A DNA stretch of 64,000 nucleotides from Parapedobacter sp964498395 (GCA_964498395.1 CAZCHE010000005.1:62001-126000); one strand, 5' to 3'. Counted from the first letter of the stretch, positions 51,483-60,662 are shown. The notes: generated from the sequence alone by a model not told the origin. Numbers and translations: made by a program.

Positions 51483-54094
51483 GCCGGTTGTTCTAACGGC
51501 ATGTTTGAAAGTAGGTAATCGGATCGCGCTGCAATATGCGAATACTTACCCGTTTTACGAGCATCAAGCATACGATTCAGGGCGACCGTATCAGTTGCCC
51601 TCCTTGTCGAATCTACGCGACGCAATGAATCAGCGCTCGACAATGAATCGATTTTCAATGAATCGATTTGAAGGCTGTCGTTACGGAGGGAGTCTTTGAC
51701 CATTAAACTGTCTTTGGCTACAGTTGGTGTTGCCACACTGTCCAAAGCTAAGCTATCCGGCGATTGAGGTATGTTGATATCGGAGCGAATACTGTCATCC
51801 ACATCAACGCTGTCCAAGGCAGGCGGTTGTTGCCTTTGAGTTGTCGAATCGGGAGGTGCCGTAAAATCTCCGGTTTCAGATGGTCGTCGACGTGCTAGCA
51901 AATCTTCCTTGGACGTTGGACGGTCGCTTGGCTTCCAAACGAATCCATCCAATATTTCCGCGTCCTGCGGTACTAGATGGATAGGATATACCTTGCCATC
52001 CACCCTGCGGATGGGTACAAAGTGCGTTATTTGGTTGCTGTCGACCAGTATTTTGATGCGGCTGCTGCGGTTGTGGTACATATCGGTATACGCCTTCCTT
52101 TTTTCATCGACATTGTAATAGATACTTTCAGCATTACCATCGATAAACATCCGTTCCAATTCGTTATTCGTAAAGAAACCGGTGATGCGGCGGCCTTTGA
52201 TTTGGTTGTACTTCGTGGAATCCAATTGCGTGTTGACCATAAAAGCATTGCTCACCAGCAACATATTGTCCAGCTTTTCGTCGTGGATTTGCATATACAG
52301 CGTATCGGCTGTCATTTGAGATCCCTGTGCCCATACCATTGGTCGGCCGAAGAAACGCATCATCGAATCGGGATATCCATAATAGATCGAATCCGCCACA
52401 GCCTGTAAATCTGATTTGAATAGTCTTACATTGTAATACGCCTTGATGATACGGGTTTTGGTGGTGTCATTGGCTAGGGAATCTTTTGGTATGGTATCCG
52501 TTGATGGGCGAGAAGCGGCGGTGATGGCCATCGCCATCAAGCTATCGGCCTCACCTCCAGTGGGTATCATCGCCTGTGCACGCAATACGCTATCAGCTGC
52601 TAGGTTTCGCTCGAGCAGATCCCTGCCGGCTGATAGTGGAACAGTTTCAACCCGTTTGACCTGGGGTTTAATCGGTATCGTATCTACCGCTGACAAAAGG
52701 GCGTCTGCCTTGGCAACAATGGTACTATCGGACAAGACGGCTGAGGTGTCTGCAAGCGCTTTCAAGGAATCGATGGCGTTCCGTTGTAGGCTATCGGCTT
52801 CTATCTGTCTATTCAGGCTATCGGCGATAGTTCTGGATAAGGTATCCGGGGGTGCTGGTATCGTATCCCTGCTCAATGGAGGGCCTTCGCCATCAAAACC
52901 TGTGGGAAATTGATCATCCTCGATGTTGCCAAATTCCTCCCCATAGTCTTCATCTTCAAACTCATCGATATCGCCACCGTCGCGGTCGAGGTTAAACGCC
53001 AACGCTACGTATTCTTTTAGTGGGATCAGCTGCGAAAATAACGTGTCAGCGGTCATGTAGATGGAGTCTATGGCAGGCTTTGCTATGGGAGGCGGGCCCA
53101 ATGAGTCATGCGGTAGGCTATCACGGGCGACCAGGCTATCGGTTTCCAATGGCGTGGGGAGCGTATCCAGGCTATCGGGAGGCACAGCGGTACTATCTAC
53201 AGCCGTGGTGTCGTTTCGGGTGATGGTGACCACTAGCGGGTTTTTGGTCATGGTAATGGACTCATCGCTCCGGTTGTATAAGCCTTCATCACTGTAAGCG
53301 AAAAATTGGTCGGCGGTGTCTACGAAAACCACGTTATCCACGGCACGGCCGTTGCCGGTTTTGCCATCGTAATAAAGGCTGTCTCCACGAAGGAACCGAC
53401 TTCCCTCCGTGTAGAGGTTATTGAGGTCAAACCAAGCTTGCTCGGTCTCGGTGTTATATTCACCGCGCTCGGTATAGAGGTTTTCGCCGTCGTTGCCCAC
53501 CATATTGGTCGGGCCGAAGAAATACGTGATCTTGGAACCCGAATTATAGCGCATTGTATCCGTGTAGATTTTGACATCGGGCGTGCGTACCACCACATCG
53601 TACCGAAAGTAAGCGTCCTTGGTGTTATCGAAGTAATAAGCATTCTTACTGGTGATGGTATCAGTGGCATTCACAATCCTGCCACCGCCAGTGTAGGTGC
53701 CCACACTGCTTTTCATGTTGTAGGTCAGGTAATTGGTCGTCAGCACCGAACTTCCATCGACCATGCGCACATTGTTGGTGAGGGTGGCCAATTGGGTTTC
53801 TGTCACGTAGTGTAGTTTGTCTGCATAGACGACCGTGCCGTTGGGCTGCGTGATGATGACCTGCCCAAAGGCATCGAAATATTGCCGGCCGTCGTTGTCC
53901 GAGTAAATATACCCGCTATCGGCAGACAAGGTTGACCCATGGTGCTCATACACTGGCCGGTAATTCATGATGTTGCCCGTACTCGCATTGAGTCGGCTAT
54001 GTGAAGAAGAAATCAATCTCAACTCATCTCGCTGGGCATACAAGTACGAGGACGCCAGCGTGGTAAGTAGTATGAGCAAGAGGCCTTTTTTCAC
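51407..54094 (-). CDS. OstA/LptD-like outer membrane biogenesis protein
   Basis: 895 residues from GTG 54094, which gives a clean signal peptide (VKKGLLLILLTTLASSYLYA); the frame is open to ATG 54181 but those residues are not signal-like. N-terminal OstA beta-jellyroll repeats (SADSGYIYSDNDGRQYFDAFGQVIITQPNG, LTTNYLTYNMKSS), related to lipopolysaccharide transport proteins. The long middle and the C-terminal tail are rich in Asp-Ser-Leu words (LATDSLVARDSLPHDSL-like stretches; KDSLRNDSLQIDSLKIDSL near the end). The promoter -7 box lies 5 bp upstream of GTG. It is probably in lipopolysaccharide assembly. Confidence 0.85.
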   Translation of the reverse strand: MKKGLLLILLTTLASSYLYAQRDELRLISSSHSRLNASTGNIMNYRPVYEHHGSTLSADSGYIYSDNDGRQYFDAFGQVIITQPNGTVVYADKLHYVTETQLATLTNNVRMVDGSSVLTTNYLTYNMKSSVGTYTGGGRIVNATDTITSKNAYYFDNTKDAYFRYDVVVRTPDVKIYTDTMRYNSGSKITYFFGPTNMVGNDGENLYTERGEYNTETEQAWFDLNNLYTEGSRFLRGDSLYYDGKTGNGRAVDNVVFVDTADQFFAYSDEGLYNRSDESITMTKNPLVVTITRNDTTAVDSTAVPPDSLDTLPTPLETDSLVARDSLPHDSLGPPPIAKPAIDSIYMTADTLFSQLIPLKEYVALAFNLDRDGGDIDEFEDEDYGEEFGNIEDDQFPTGFDGEGPPLSRDTIPAPPDTLSRTIADSLNRQIEADSLQRNAIDSLKALADTSAVLSDSTIVAKADALLSAVDTIPIKPQVKRVETVPLSAGRDLLERNLAADSVLRAQAMIPTGGEADSLMAMAITAASRPSTDTIPKDSLANDTTKTRIIKAYYNVRLFKSDLQAVADSIYYGYPDSMMRFFGRPMVWAQGSQMTADTLYMQIHDEKLDNMLLVSNAFMVNTQLDSTKYNQIKGRRITGFFTNNELERMFIDGNAESIYYNVDEKRKAYTDMYHNRSSRIKILVDSNQITHFVPIRRVDGKVYPIHLVPQDAEILDGFVWKPSDRPTSKEDLLARRRPSETGDFTAPPDSTTQRQQPPALDSVDVDDSIRSDINIPQSPDSLALDSVATPTVAKDSLMVKDSLRNDSLQIDSLKIDSLSSADSLRRVDSTRRATDTVALNRMLDARKTGKYSHIAARSDYLLSNMPLEQPAYRPSRFPIHASRLYRPGPINKIAK

Positions 54095-54099
54095 GAGGG

Positions 54100-54130
54100 C
54101 AAACTTAGATAAAATGCAGGTGATATGCAA
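54100..54130 (-). promoter_or_regulatory. promoter of the OstA-like gene, 5 bp from its GTG
   Basis: Minus-strand TTG (54128-54130), exactly 20 bp, TAAGTTTG (54100-54107), then CCCTC and GTG 54094. Transcripts would start at or next to the start codon. Confidence 0.55.
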
Positions 54131-54256
54131 TTTGTACAAAAATGCATGTCGTATCCGTCTTGTCAGTTTATCTTGTGCCATTCGGGGTCTTTCGTATAGG
54201 GGTAAGAAGTATGGAATTTGTTGGCGAGTTATGTCCTATAAACACAAATTATCACG

Positions 54257-54264
54257 TACCTTTG
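54257..54264 (+). promoter_or_regulatory. -7 box of tilS, 5 bp from its ATG
   Basis: TACCTTTG, then GGCGT, then ATG 54270. The -33 region is weak. Confidence 0.45.
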
Positions 54265-54269
54265 GGCGT

Positions 54270-55598
54270 ATGAGCGTACCGGAGCGATTCATACAATATC
54301 TCCACGAACAAAGCCTGTGCCAACCAAACGAACGTGTTCTGCTGGCGATAAGTGGGGGCAAGGATTCGATGCTGATGGCCCACCTCTTTGCCGAGGCCGG
54401 CTACGGTATCGGCATCGCACATTGTAATTTTCGCTTGCGTGGCGAGGCGTCCGACGCCGACGAAGCCCTGGTGTACCAGCTTGCCAAAGACCTGGGCGTT
54501 CCGTTTTATGTGACGGCTTTTGACACTGAAAATGAAGCGCGACAGCGAGGAATATCCATCCAGATGGCCGCCCGCGAATTGCGCTACGAATGGTTTGAAA
54601 CCATCCGTGCCACACAGCAATACGACTACATCGCGGTGGCACATCACCAGAACGACAATGTGGAAACCGTATTGCTCAACCTGGTTCGGGGTACGGGATT
54701 GGCGGGGCTGCGCGGCATGCAACCCAAACATGGCCGTATCATCCGACCATTGCTTTTCTTGCGTAGCGAAGAAGTACAGGCGTATGCCCATGGGCAGGGG
54801 CTGGTGTATCGCGACGATGCATCCAATTTTTCCACGAAGTATGCGCGCAATAAAATCCGACTAGAAGTCATCCCCCGGTTACAGGAACTCAACCCGGATC
54901 TCGAACGTACATTTGCCGAAAACAGGGCTCGTTTTGCGGATACGTATACGGTGTTACAACGATATGTCGCTACGCTACGTGAGGAGTTATTTACGCCGAT
55001 CGAAGGGGGTGGGTGGCAGATACCCATCGACAGGCTGTTAACCTTGGAACCCCAACGGTTGCTGCTTTATGAATTGTTCAAGCCTTTTGGGTTCACGGAA
55101 GCGGTATTGGCCGATTTGGCAGCCGCACTATCCGGAATACCGGGGAAGCAGTTTGCATCGACTTCGCATATGTTGTACATCGATCGGAATCAGCTAGTGC
55201 TTAAACCCCTTGCGAATCGAGAATCGGGCACGGCTACTATCCAAAAGCCCGGGGATAGCGTGGTTTGGGGGCGTTACCGTTTCGAATCAGATTTATCCGA
55301 CGACACCACCATTTCGACAGAACGCCACAACGTGCAATTTGATGCCGACCGGCTGGTATTCCCCATCCAGATAAGGGCTTGGCAAGAAGGGGATACATTC
55401 CATCCGTTGGGAATGAAAGGTAGGAAGAAACTGAGTGACTTCTTCATTTCGCTGAAAATACCCGTGTATGAAAAGCATACCGTGCCGGTGGTCGTCAATG
55501 GCGATGGGCAGATTATCTGGGTAGCTCCCTACCGGATAGCCGATGGTTATAAAATTACCCCCAAAACAAAAAAAGTGTTTACATTAGCATGTTTTTAA
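54270..55598 (+). CDS. tilS: tRNA(Ile)-lysidine synthetase
   Basis: Converts C34 of tRNA(Ile)(CAU) to lysidine, essential for reading AUA. 442 residues from ATG 54270 (MSVPERFIQYLHEQ); the open frame back to 53967 lies antisense to the OstA-like gene. PP-loop LAISGGKDSMLMAHLF (about 25-40), HCNFRLRGEASDADE, and AVAHHQNDNVETVLLNLVRGTGLAGLRGM, then the C-terminal TilS domain (WQEGDTFHPLGMKGRKKLSDFFI). The next gene follows after 15 bp. Confidence 0.95.
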   Translation: MSVPERFIQYLHEQSLCQPNERVLLAISGGKDSMLMAHLFAEAGYGIGIAHCNFRLRGEASDADEALVYQLAKDLGVPFYVTAFDTENEARQRGISIQMAARELRYEWFETIRATQQYDYIAVAHHQNDNVETVLLNLVRGTGLAGLRGMQPKHGRIIRPLLFLRSEEVQAYAHGQGLVYRDDASNFSTKYARNKIRLEVIPRLQELNPDLERTFAENRARFADTYTVLQRYVATLREELFTPIEGGGWQIPIDRLLTLEPQRLLLYELFKPFGFTEAVLADLAAALSGIPGKQFASTSHMLYIDRNQLVLKPLANRESGTATIQKPGDSVVWGRYRFESDLSDDTTISTERHNVQFDADRLVFPIQIRAWQEGDTFHPLGMKGRKKLSDFFISLKIPVYEKHTVPVVVNGDGQIIWVAPYRIADGYKITPKTKKVFTLACF

Positions 55599-55613
55599 AC
55601 AGGCACTAACGTC

Positions 55614-56102
55614 ATGGAGGAAAAGCCAATATTTATAGAGAACCAATACTTAGGGCGTGACCGTGGTTGGGTCAGCGTACGGTTGGTATTGGCGTTGTTT
55701 TGCTTCGTGGCCTATTACATCAATATTGAGCGCGAGAGTGAAAGCCAGTTGTTCCTCCTGGTCGGTAGCGCTATCATTTTTGTATCCATTGTGATGATGT
55801 ATATGTTGCATTATCGTGTCATTGTCGTGGAGGGGAGTGTCAGGCTCAGTGGTTTATGGACGACACGTTTGGTCAAGATCGATCTCCATAGTATTGTAAA
55901 CGTTGAATGTAAACCTTATAGTAATTTTTTCATTAATAACCCGGTGTATAACCTCCACCAGCGTGGTCGTATTCGATTTTATGCAGGGGGCAAGGATGCC
56001 GTGTGGCTTACTGACCGAGATGGATTGGTCTACGTCATTGGCACGCATCGGCAAGTGGAGCTCCAGCAAGCCATCCTAAAAGCAAAAGCAAAAAAACAGT
56101 AA
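55614..56102 (+). CDS. uncharacterised membrane protein with PH-like soluble part
   Basis: 162 residues. Two membrane helices (about 20-37 RLVLALFCFVAYYIN, 46-65 LFLLVGSAIIFVSIVMMYML) followed by a beta-rich part (YRVIVVEGSVRLSGLWTTRLVKIDL, RIRFYAGGKDAVWLTD) that looks like a bacterial PH-type domain, and a basic Lys-rich end. No specific family is recognised. Probably cotranscribed with tilS. A terminator follows at 56158. Confidence 0.7.
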   Translation: MEEKPIFIENQYLGRDRGWVSVRLVLALFCFVAYYINIERESESQLFLLVGSAIIFVSIVMMYMLHYRVIVVEGSVRLSGLWTTRLVKIDLHSIVNVECKPYSNFFINNPVYNLHQRGRIRFYAGGKDAVWLTDRDGLVYVIGTHRQVELQQAILKAKAKKQ

Positions 56103-56157
56103 GTGTGGCGACTGCGGCCACGGGCTACTTTGTCAATTATTCGTTAAAGTTGCTAAA

Positions 56158-56185
56158 AATAAAACCCTCACTTAAGGGTTTTATT
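56158..56185. terminator. bidirectional terminator
   Basis: AATAAAACCCT and AGGGTTTTATT pair perfectly (11 bp) over the loop CACTTA, with A- and T-rich flanks. It ends the tilS transcript and precedes the DUF4834 gene. Confidence 0.75.
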
Positions 56186-56210
56186 GATATTTTAGTTAAG
56201 TTTGTGATAT

Positions 56211-56218
56211 TATATTTG
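56211..56218 (+). promoter_or_regulatory. -7 box of the DUF4834 gene
   Basis: TATATTTG, ending 9 bp before ATG 56228; no clear -33. Confidence 0.4.
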
Positions 56219-56227
56219 CGGTAGAAT

Positions 56228-56521
56228 ATGGGATTGTTGAAATTTTTGCTTATTGCTATTACCATCTTGTGGCTGCTACGTGTTGTCGCGCGGCTGCTGT
56301 TCCCTTGGGCGATGCGCAAGATGGCACAGAAAATCATGGGCGATGCTACCCAGCAACAGCAGTACCATAGCCGAAACGCCAACCGTGACCGTTACCAACA
56401 TACCCAGCCGGATGGCAGCATACGTATCGACTATACGCCCCCCAAAAACAAAACGAAACAAGGTGCCAAAAGCGCAGGTGAATTCGTGGAGTTTGAAGAA
56501 ATAAAATCATCGACCAATTAG
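56228..56521 (+). CDS. DUF4834 family small membrane protein
   Basis: 97 residues. One N-terminal membrane helix (LLKFLLIAITILWLLRVVARLLF), then a polar Gln/Arg/Lys-rich tail with IRIDYTPPKNKTKQGAKSAGEFVEFEEI, the end motif of DUF4834 proteins, which are found in Bacteroidota, often near recF. Function unknown. recF starts 26 bp downstream with its own -7 box. Confidence 0.82.
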   Translation: MGLLKFLLIAITILWLLRVVARLLFPWAMRKMAQKIMGDATQQQQYHSRNANRDRYQHTQPDGSIRIDYTPPKNKTKQGAKSAGEFVEFEEIKSSTN

Positions 56522-56533
56522 TCGGAAAAAGCC

Positions 56534-56541
56534 TACCTTTG
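56534..56541 (+). promoter_or_regulatory. -7 box of recF, 5 bp from its ATG
   Basis: TACCTTTG, then CAGGT, then ATG 56547; the same geometry as tilS and the OstA-like gene. The -33 region is weak. Confidence 0.45.
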
Positions 56542-56546
56542 CAGGT

Positions 56547-57665
56547 ATGTGGCTCAAGCAACTGTCCATACTTAATTTCAAGAATTACGCCGAGGCGACG
56601 CTCCATTTCGTTCCCGAGGTGAATGCATTTACAGGGGATAACGGCGCGGGCAAAACAAATTTGTTGGATGCCATCCACTACCTATCGTTGTGCAAAAGCT
56701 ACTTCAACCCGATAGATTCGCAACAGATCAAGCAAGGCGAAGATTGGTTTATGGTGCAGGGCGAGTTTGATCAGGATGGGCAGGCAGATGTGGTAGCTTG
56801 CAGCCTAAAGCGCAACCAAAAAAAGCAATTCAAGAAGAACAAGAAAGAATATACGCGCTTAGCCGACCATATCGGTTTATTTCCCTTGGTGATGATTTCG
56901 CCAAATGATTCGGCCATCGTCACGGATGGCAGTGAAGAACGGCGCCGGTTTATCGACAACGTGATTTCACAGACAGATTCCCGATACTTGGATGTACTCA
57001 TCGCATATAACCGTTGCCTGGTGCAGCGCAATAGTTTGTTGAAGCAAGCTGCCCAAAAAGGGAAGCTGGATAACGGTTTGTTGGAAGTGTTGGATGCCCA
57101 ACTGGTGGAACTGGGGAATGCCGTTTTCGAAAAGCGGAAGGCTTTTATGCATGCGTTCATCCCTGAATTCGACAAACATTACCATTTCCTTACCGAAACA
57201 GCCGAACGGGTATCATTGGTATACGAATCGCCGTTAATGGGTGGTTCGTTTCCCGATTTATTGGCGCAAAGCCTGACGCGTGATCGGGTATTGGAGCGGA
57301 CGACCGTTGGTGTCCATAAAGACGATCTGTTGTTTGCCATACACGATGGGATGCCATTGAAGAAGTTTGGTTCACAAGGGCAACAAAAATCGTTTCTCAT
57401 CGCCTTGAAACTCGCGCAGTATAGTTTCCTCCACCGCCAGAAAGGTTTCAAGCCATTACTTTTGTTAGACGATATCTTTGATAAATTGGATGACAGACGT
57501 ACCCGTAAACTGATGCAGATGGTGTCAGCAGATGATTTCGGGCAAATATTTCTGACGGATACCGATTCGACACGGATAAACCATATCTTTGAGGAAATAG
57601 ATCGGAAAGTGCACATCGTCGAGATCAGTCAGGGTACCGTAAACCAACCATTGGAAATAGCATGA
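56547..57665 (+). CDS. recF: DNA replication and repair protein RecF
   Basis: SMC-like ATPase that helps load RecA at gaps. 372 residues. Opening LKQLSILNFKNYAEATLHF, Walker A GDNGAGKTNLLDAIHYLSL (about 31-49), PNDSAIVTDGSEERRRFIDN, ABC signature-like FGSQGQQKSFLIALKLAQ and Walker B LLLDDIFDKLDDRR. Overlaps the DciA-like gene by 4 bp (ATGA). Confidence 0.96.
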   Translation: MWLKQLSILNFKNYAEATLHFVPEVNAFTGDNGAGKTNLLDAIHYLSLCKSYFNPIDSQQIKQGEDWFMVQGEFDQDGQADVVACSLKRNQKKQFKKNKKEYTRLADHIGLFPLVMISPNDSAIVTDGSEERRRFIDNVISQTDSRYLDVLIAYNRCLVQRNSLLKQAAQKGKLDNGLLEVLDAQLVELGNAVFEKRKAFMHAFIPEFDKHYHFLTETAERVSLVYESPLMGGSFPDLLAQSLTRDRVLERTTVGVHKDDLLFAIHDGMPLKKFGSQGQQKSFLIALKLAQYSFLHRQKGFKPLLLLDDIFDKLDDRRTRKLMQMVSADDFGQIFLTDTDSTRINHIFEEIDRKVHIVEISQGTVNQPLEIA

Positions 57666-57952
57666 GCAGAGGTGACGACATGACCATCAAGGAGGCCATC
57701 GAAAAGATGCTCAATGTTTATAAACTACGGCGTAAATTCGATGAAACCTCATTGGTAGCCGCTTGGCCGCAATTGATGGGAAATGCGATTGCCAACCGTA
57801 CCAAGCAGCTTTATATCCGTGATCGGAAACTGTTTGTCAAGGTGGAGTCGTCCGTCATCAAAAACGAGTTGCTGCTCATGCGCTCCCAAATCATCGGCCG
57901 GATGAATGAGCACGTAGGGCAAGTGGTCATCGAGGATTTGGTGGTACTCTAA
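57662..57952 (+). CDS. DUF721/DciA-like protein
   Basis: 96 residues. TIKEAIEKMLNVYKLRRKFDETSLVAAWPQLMGNAIANRTKQLYIRDRKLFVKVESSVIKNELLLMRSQI is in substance the DUF721 domain: a helical start, W-x-x-(L/V)-x-G, then a strand-turn-strand. Family knowledge: DciA proteins help load the replicative helicase DnaB. The overlap with recF supports a DNA-replication unit. Confidence 0.87.
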   Translation: MSRGDDMTIKEAIEKMLNVYKLRRKFDETSLVAAWPQLMGNAIANRTKQLYIRDRKLFVKVESSVIKNELLLMRSQIIGRMNEHVGQVVIEDLVVL

Positions 57953-57960
57953 CCCTGAGT

Positions 57961-58326
57961 TTAGAAAAATAGCACCGCCCCCAATGCGATGATAGCGGGC
58001 AATCCTTGAATAATTAGGATTTTCTTACTGGCGGTAATCGCTCCATAGACCGCCGCCACCACGACACATCCAAGGAAGAAGACGGCAACATGCTGGCTCC
58101 AAGTGGGATCTTCAATCAGTAACGACCAAATGAGTCCGGCAGCCAGGAAACCATTGTATAACCCTTGGTTGGCTGCCAAGGTTTTGGTAGGGGCAAAAAG
58201 ATGGTCGGGTAGACTCCCCCTAAACGCTTTTTTGCCTGCGGTTTCCCAGGCGAACATCTCTATCCATAAAATATAGAGATGCTCTACGGCAACCAATAAA
58301 ATCAAGATGTTTTTTACCATTTCCAT
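57961..58326 (-). CDS. DUF1304 membrane protein
   Basis: 121 residues with four hydrophobic segments; VAVEHLYILWIEMFAWET, FAPTKTLAANQGLYNGFLAAGLIWSLL and AAVYGAITASKKILIIQGLPAIIALGAVLFF are characteristic of DUF1304. Function unknown. Convergent with the DciA-like gene (8-bp gap) and 24 bp after the response regulator. Confidence 0.88.
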   Translation of the reverse strand: MEMVKNILILLVAVEHLYILWIEMFAWETAGKKAFRGSLPDHLFAPTKTLAANQGLYNGFLAAGLIWSLLIEDPTWSQHVAVFFLGCVVVAAVYGAITASKKILIIQGLPAIIALGAVLFF

Positions 58327-58350
58327 AAGTTTTCCGTTTTAGTGTTGTTT

Positions 58351-59055
58351 TTATTCGGGTACGGATAAAAGAAATCCCACTCCGTAAATGTTTTCAATCT
58401 TGACACCGGCGGTAGATTGCCGCAGCAATTTACGCAGTCGGGAAATGAATACGTCCAGGCTACGCCCCATGAAATAATCGTTCTCACCCCAAAAGCGGAT
58501 AAGCAGCTCTTCCCGTTTCACAATGGCGTTACGATGCTCATAAAGGTACTCCAGTAGCTCGGCCTCACGTAGGGTCAACGTTGTTTTCGGTTGCCCTTCC
58601 ATGATTAGGCTTAGGGCATCCTTATTGAGGATGATGTCACCGATTTGGATCACGTCATGAACATTGTCATTCCGGTCAGACGGTATTAACCGCCGCGTGA
58701 TGTTGCGTATGCGAAGCACCAGTTCGTCGATATCAAACGGTTTGGTGATATAATCCATCGCACCGATATTCAGGCCAAGTAGTCGGTCTTCCTTTTCCTT
58801 CCGCGCGGTGAGAAAAAGGAAATACGCCTCTTTATCCCGTTTCACGATCTTCCGTGCCAGGTCAAATCCGTTGATATCGGGCAATTGGATGTCGATGATG
58901 ACCAAGCTATAGGTGGTAGGGTCTTGTAGGTATTGCTGGTACGCTTCTTTCCCTGTAGTACACCAGGTGACATCAAAATTCATCGCGCATAGGTATTGTT
59001 TCGTAACATTACCTAAATCGGTTTCATCCTCCACATATAGCAATTTTGGTTTCAT
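58351..59055 (-). CDS. OmpR-family response regulator
   Basis: 234 residues. Receiver domain: LLYVEDETDLGNV acidic pair, phospho-acceptor Asp in LVIIDIQLPDINGF, FLTARKEKEDR and ITKPFDIDEL; DNA-binding winged helix from about 135 with LTLREAELLEYLYEHRNAIVKREELLIRFWG and RSLDVFISRLRKLL. Resembles RprY-like regulators of Bacteroidota. Paired with the histidine kinase encoded 19 bp upstream. Confidence 0.94.
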   Translation of the reverse strand: MKPKLLYVEDETDLGNVTKQYLCAMNFDVTWCTTGKEAYQQYLQDPTTYSLVIIDIQLPDINGFDLARKIVKRDKEAYFLFLTARKEKEDRLLGLNIGAMDYITKPFDIDELVLRIRNITRRLIPSDRNDNVHDVIQIGDIILNKDALSLIMEGQPKTTLTLREAELLEYLYEHRNAIVKREELLIRFWGENDYFMGRSLDVFISRLRKLLRQSTAGVKIENIYGVGFLLSVPE

Positions 59056-59074
59056 CGATTACGAATATACGCAT

Positions 59075-60505
59075 TCAGCTTTTAAATGGGATATGGATAA
59101 TAAATTGGCTGCCTATCGATTCCTTGCTGGTTACCGATAGTGTCCAGCCGTGGCTTTTGATACATTGGTAAGTGTAATATAGGCCTAAGCCCAATCCCGA
59201 GATATGCTGGCCTCCCGCTTGTTGTATCCGGTAGAATTTCTCGAAGATATGTTCCATTTCGTCGTCTGGCATGCCGTCACCATTATCCGCTATGCGTAGA
59301 TTGATGGTCGTTCCAACAAGCTCGGTAGTCACCCGGATATATTTAGATGTGTTTTGGTTGTATTTAATGGCATTGTCAAACAGGTTGAGCAACATGGTCG
59401 TGAAGAAAAACTTATTCAGCTCGATGACCAACGGTTGTTTGACAGCGTCAAGCGTGATGTCGATGTGCTGTCCCGAGATTTTCAGGGTGTAATCGGTGAT
59501 GATCTCGTGCAATAACTGATGGAGTTCGCAAGGCTCTTTTTGCAAAGAAGCATCGTCCATGGTGGTGATGTCGATCACCTGCTCAAACAGTTTTTTTAGC
59601 CGGAGTGATTGACGTTCAATGATCTTCGTGAGCGGCTTAAGGTTGCTGGGATTAGCCAGTATTTTATCGTTTTGCATGTTTTTGTTAGCCACGATAATGG
59701 TCGAAAGTGGCGTATTGAACTCGTGGGTAATGCTGTTGACGAAATCCGATTTCATTTCCGCCAATTTTTTCTGCTTTAGCCAATTGCGGTACGTGACATA
59801 ATAGATGGAGACGACACAGCCGATCGCGAACAATGCCAGCAAAAAGGTCGGTAGCATCAGTTTGATGATGTGCCATGTGCGGTTATTGTGGTCGGCATGC
59901 AGCGTAAATGTTATCCAATAGTTATAATCTATGGGAGTGCTTACGGTGAGACTGGTGATTTGGTTCTGGGGTAAGGGCGTTTTCAATTCGCCGCCGATGT
60001 AGGCACCATAGCGGGTTCGCAGGCTGTCGGGTAGGAACGCATAATGCGTACCGGCATCGTAAATCTTTACGATATTCATGTCCTTAAACACGAGATGAAT
60101 CCGACTGACCGTAAGCAAATATTGCAGGTCGTCATCAAGGTTATGCTGGGTCTTGATGACGGTGAAAAGGCTATCCATCGAGTTGGCCTGCCGGAGTGAT
60201 CGAAACATGCTGTCGAGGATACGGTTTTTGGAATATTCGAAGGCCTGCGGGTCATTCAAGTAGGTGGCCTCCAAAGCAAAGATATTGCCCATTAGGTAGC
60301 GGTCGGTGATGGAAATCCCGCCGGGGAAGACCTTGTCATTGCGGATATTTTGGGTATATTGTTCGAGTATGAGCGATTTTTCCTTGGTTTGGTATTGCTC
60401 ATCTTTAAGTTTGAACGTGTTGTATGTGAGGTAAAACAGAACCGACACCAACATGATGAACCCCAACAATGAAATGCTTTTATGTATACGGAGGGGATAT
60501 TTCAT
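59075..60505 (-). CDS. sensor histidine kinase
   Basis: 476 residues, RprX-like. Membrane helices at about 10-27 (SLLGFIMLVSVLFYLTY) and 215-238 (LMLPTFLLALFAIGCVVSIYYVTY) enclose a periplasmic sensor domain of about 185 residues with no known fold that I can name. Kinase core: phospho-acceptor His in VNSITHEFNTPLSTI, N box LLNLFDNAIKYNQN, G1 IADNGDGMPDDE, G2 SGLGLGLYYTYQCI. It drives the adjacent response regulator; signal unknown. Confidence 0.94.
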   Translation of the reverse strand: MKYPLRIHKSISLLGFIMLVSVLFYLTYNTFKLKDEQYQTKEKSLILEQYTQNIRNDKVFPGGISITDRYLMGNIFALEATYLNDPQAFEYSKNRILDSMFRSLRQANSMDSLFTVIKTQHNLDDDLQYLLTVSRIHLVFKDMNIVKIYDAGTHYAFLPDSLRTRYGAYIGGELKTPLPQNQITSLTVSTPIDYNYWITFTLHADHNNRTWHIIKLMLPTFLLALFAIGCVVSIYYVTYRNWLKQKKLAEMKSDFVNSITHEFNTPLSTIIVANKNMQNDKILANPSNLKPLTKIIERQSLRLKKLFEQVIDITTMDDASLQKEPCELHQLLHEIITDYTLKISGQHIDITLDAVKQPLVIELNKFFFTTMLLNLFDNAIKYNQNTSKYIRVTTELVGTTINLRIADNGDGMPDDEMEHIFEKFYRIQQAGGQHISGLGLGLYYTYQCIKSHGWTLSVTSKESIGSQFIIHIPFKS

Positions 60506-60609
60506 ATATTTACAGCGCGTCTGTTAAGTAAGTAAGCCTTCATGCGAAAACCTTAGGCGAATATAGTAAGGAATACGAAGAAAATAACACGACGATTAGC
60601 TGTTGCAGC

Positions 60610-60653
60610 TTCATTAACAATTCATTGGATATTCATTAACAATATCATTACAT
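60610..60653. repeat. four tandem 11-bp units, probable regulator-binding array
   Basis: TTCATTAACAA (60610-60620), TTCATTGGATA (60621-60631), TTCATTAACAA (60632-60642), TATCATTACAT (60643-60653). Period is one helical turn, units 1 and 3 identical. Such 11-bp direct repeats with a TTAACA core match the way OmpR-family regulators such as PhoP bind. It lies just upstream of a -7 box in the gap between the sensor kinase and GH92 genes. Confidence 0.65.
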
Positions 60654-60662
60654 GATATGTTT

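Noticed and set aside
53306..53815. 169-codon plus-strand ORF
   Set aside because: Val/Ile-rich antisense shadow of the OstA repeats; no start signal or family pattern.
53967..54269. N-terminal extension of tilS by 101 residues
   Set aside because: The extension is antisense to the OstA-like gene, and ATG 54270 is the family start with a -7 box just before it.
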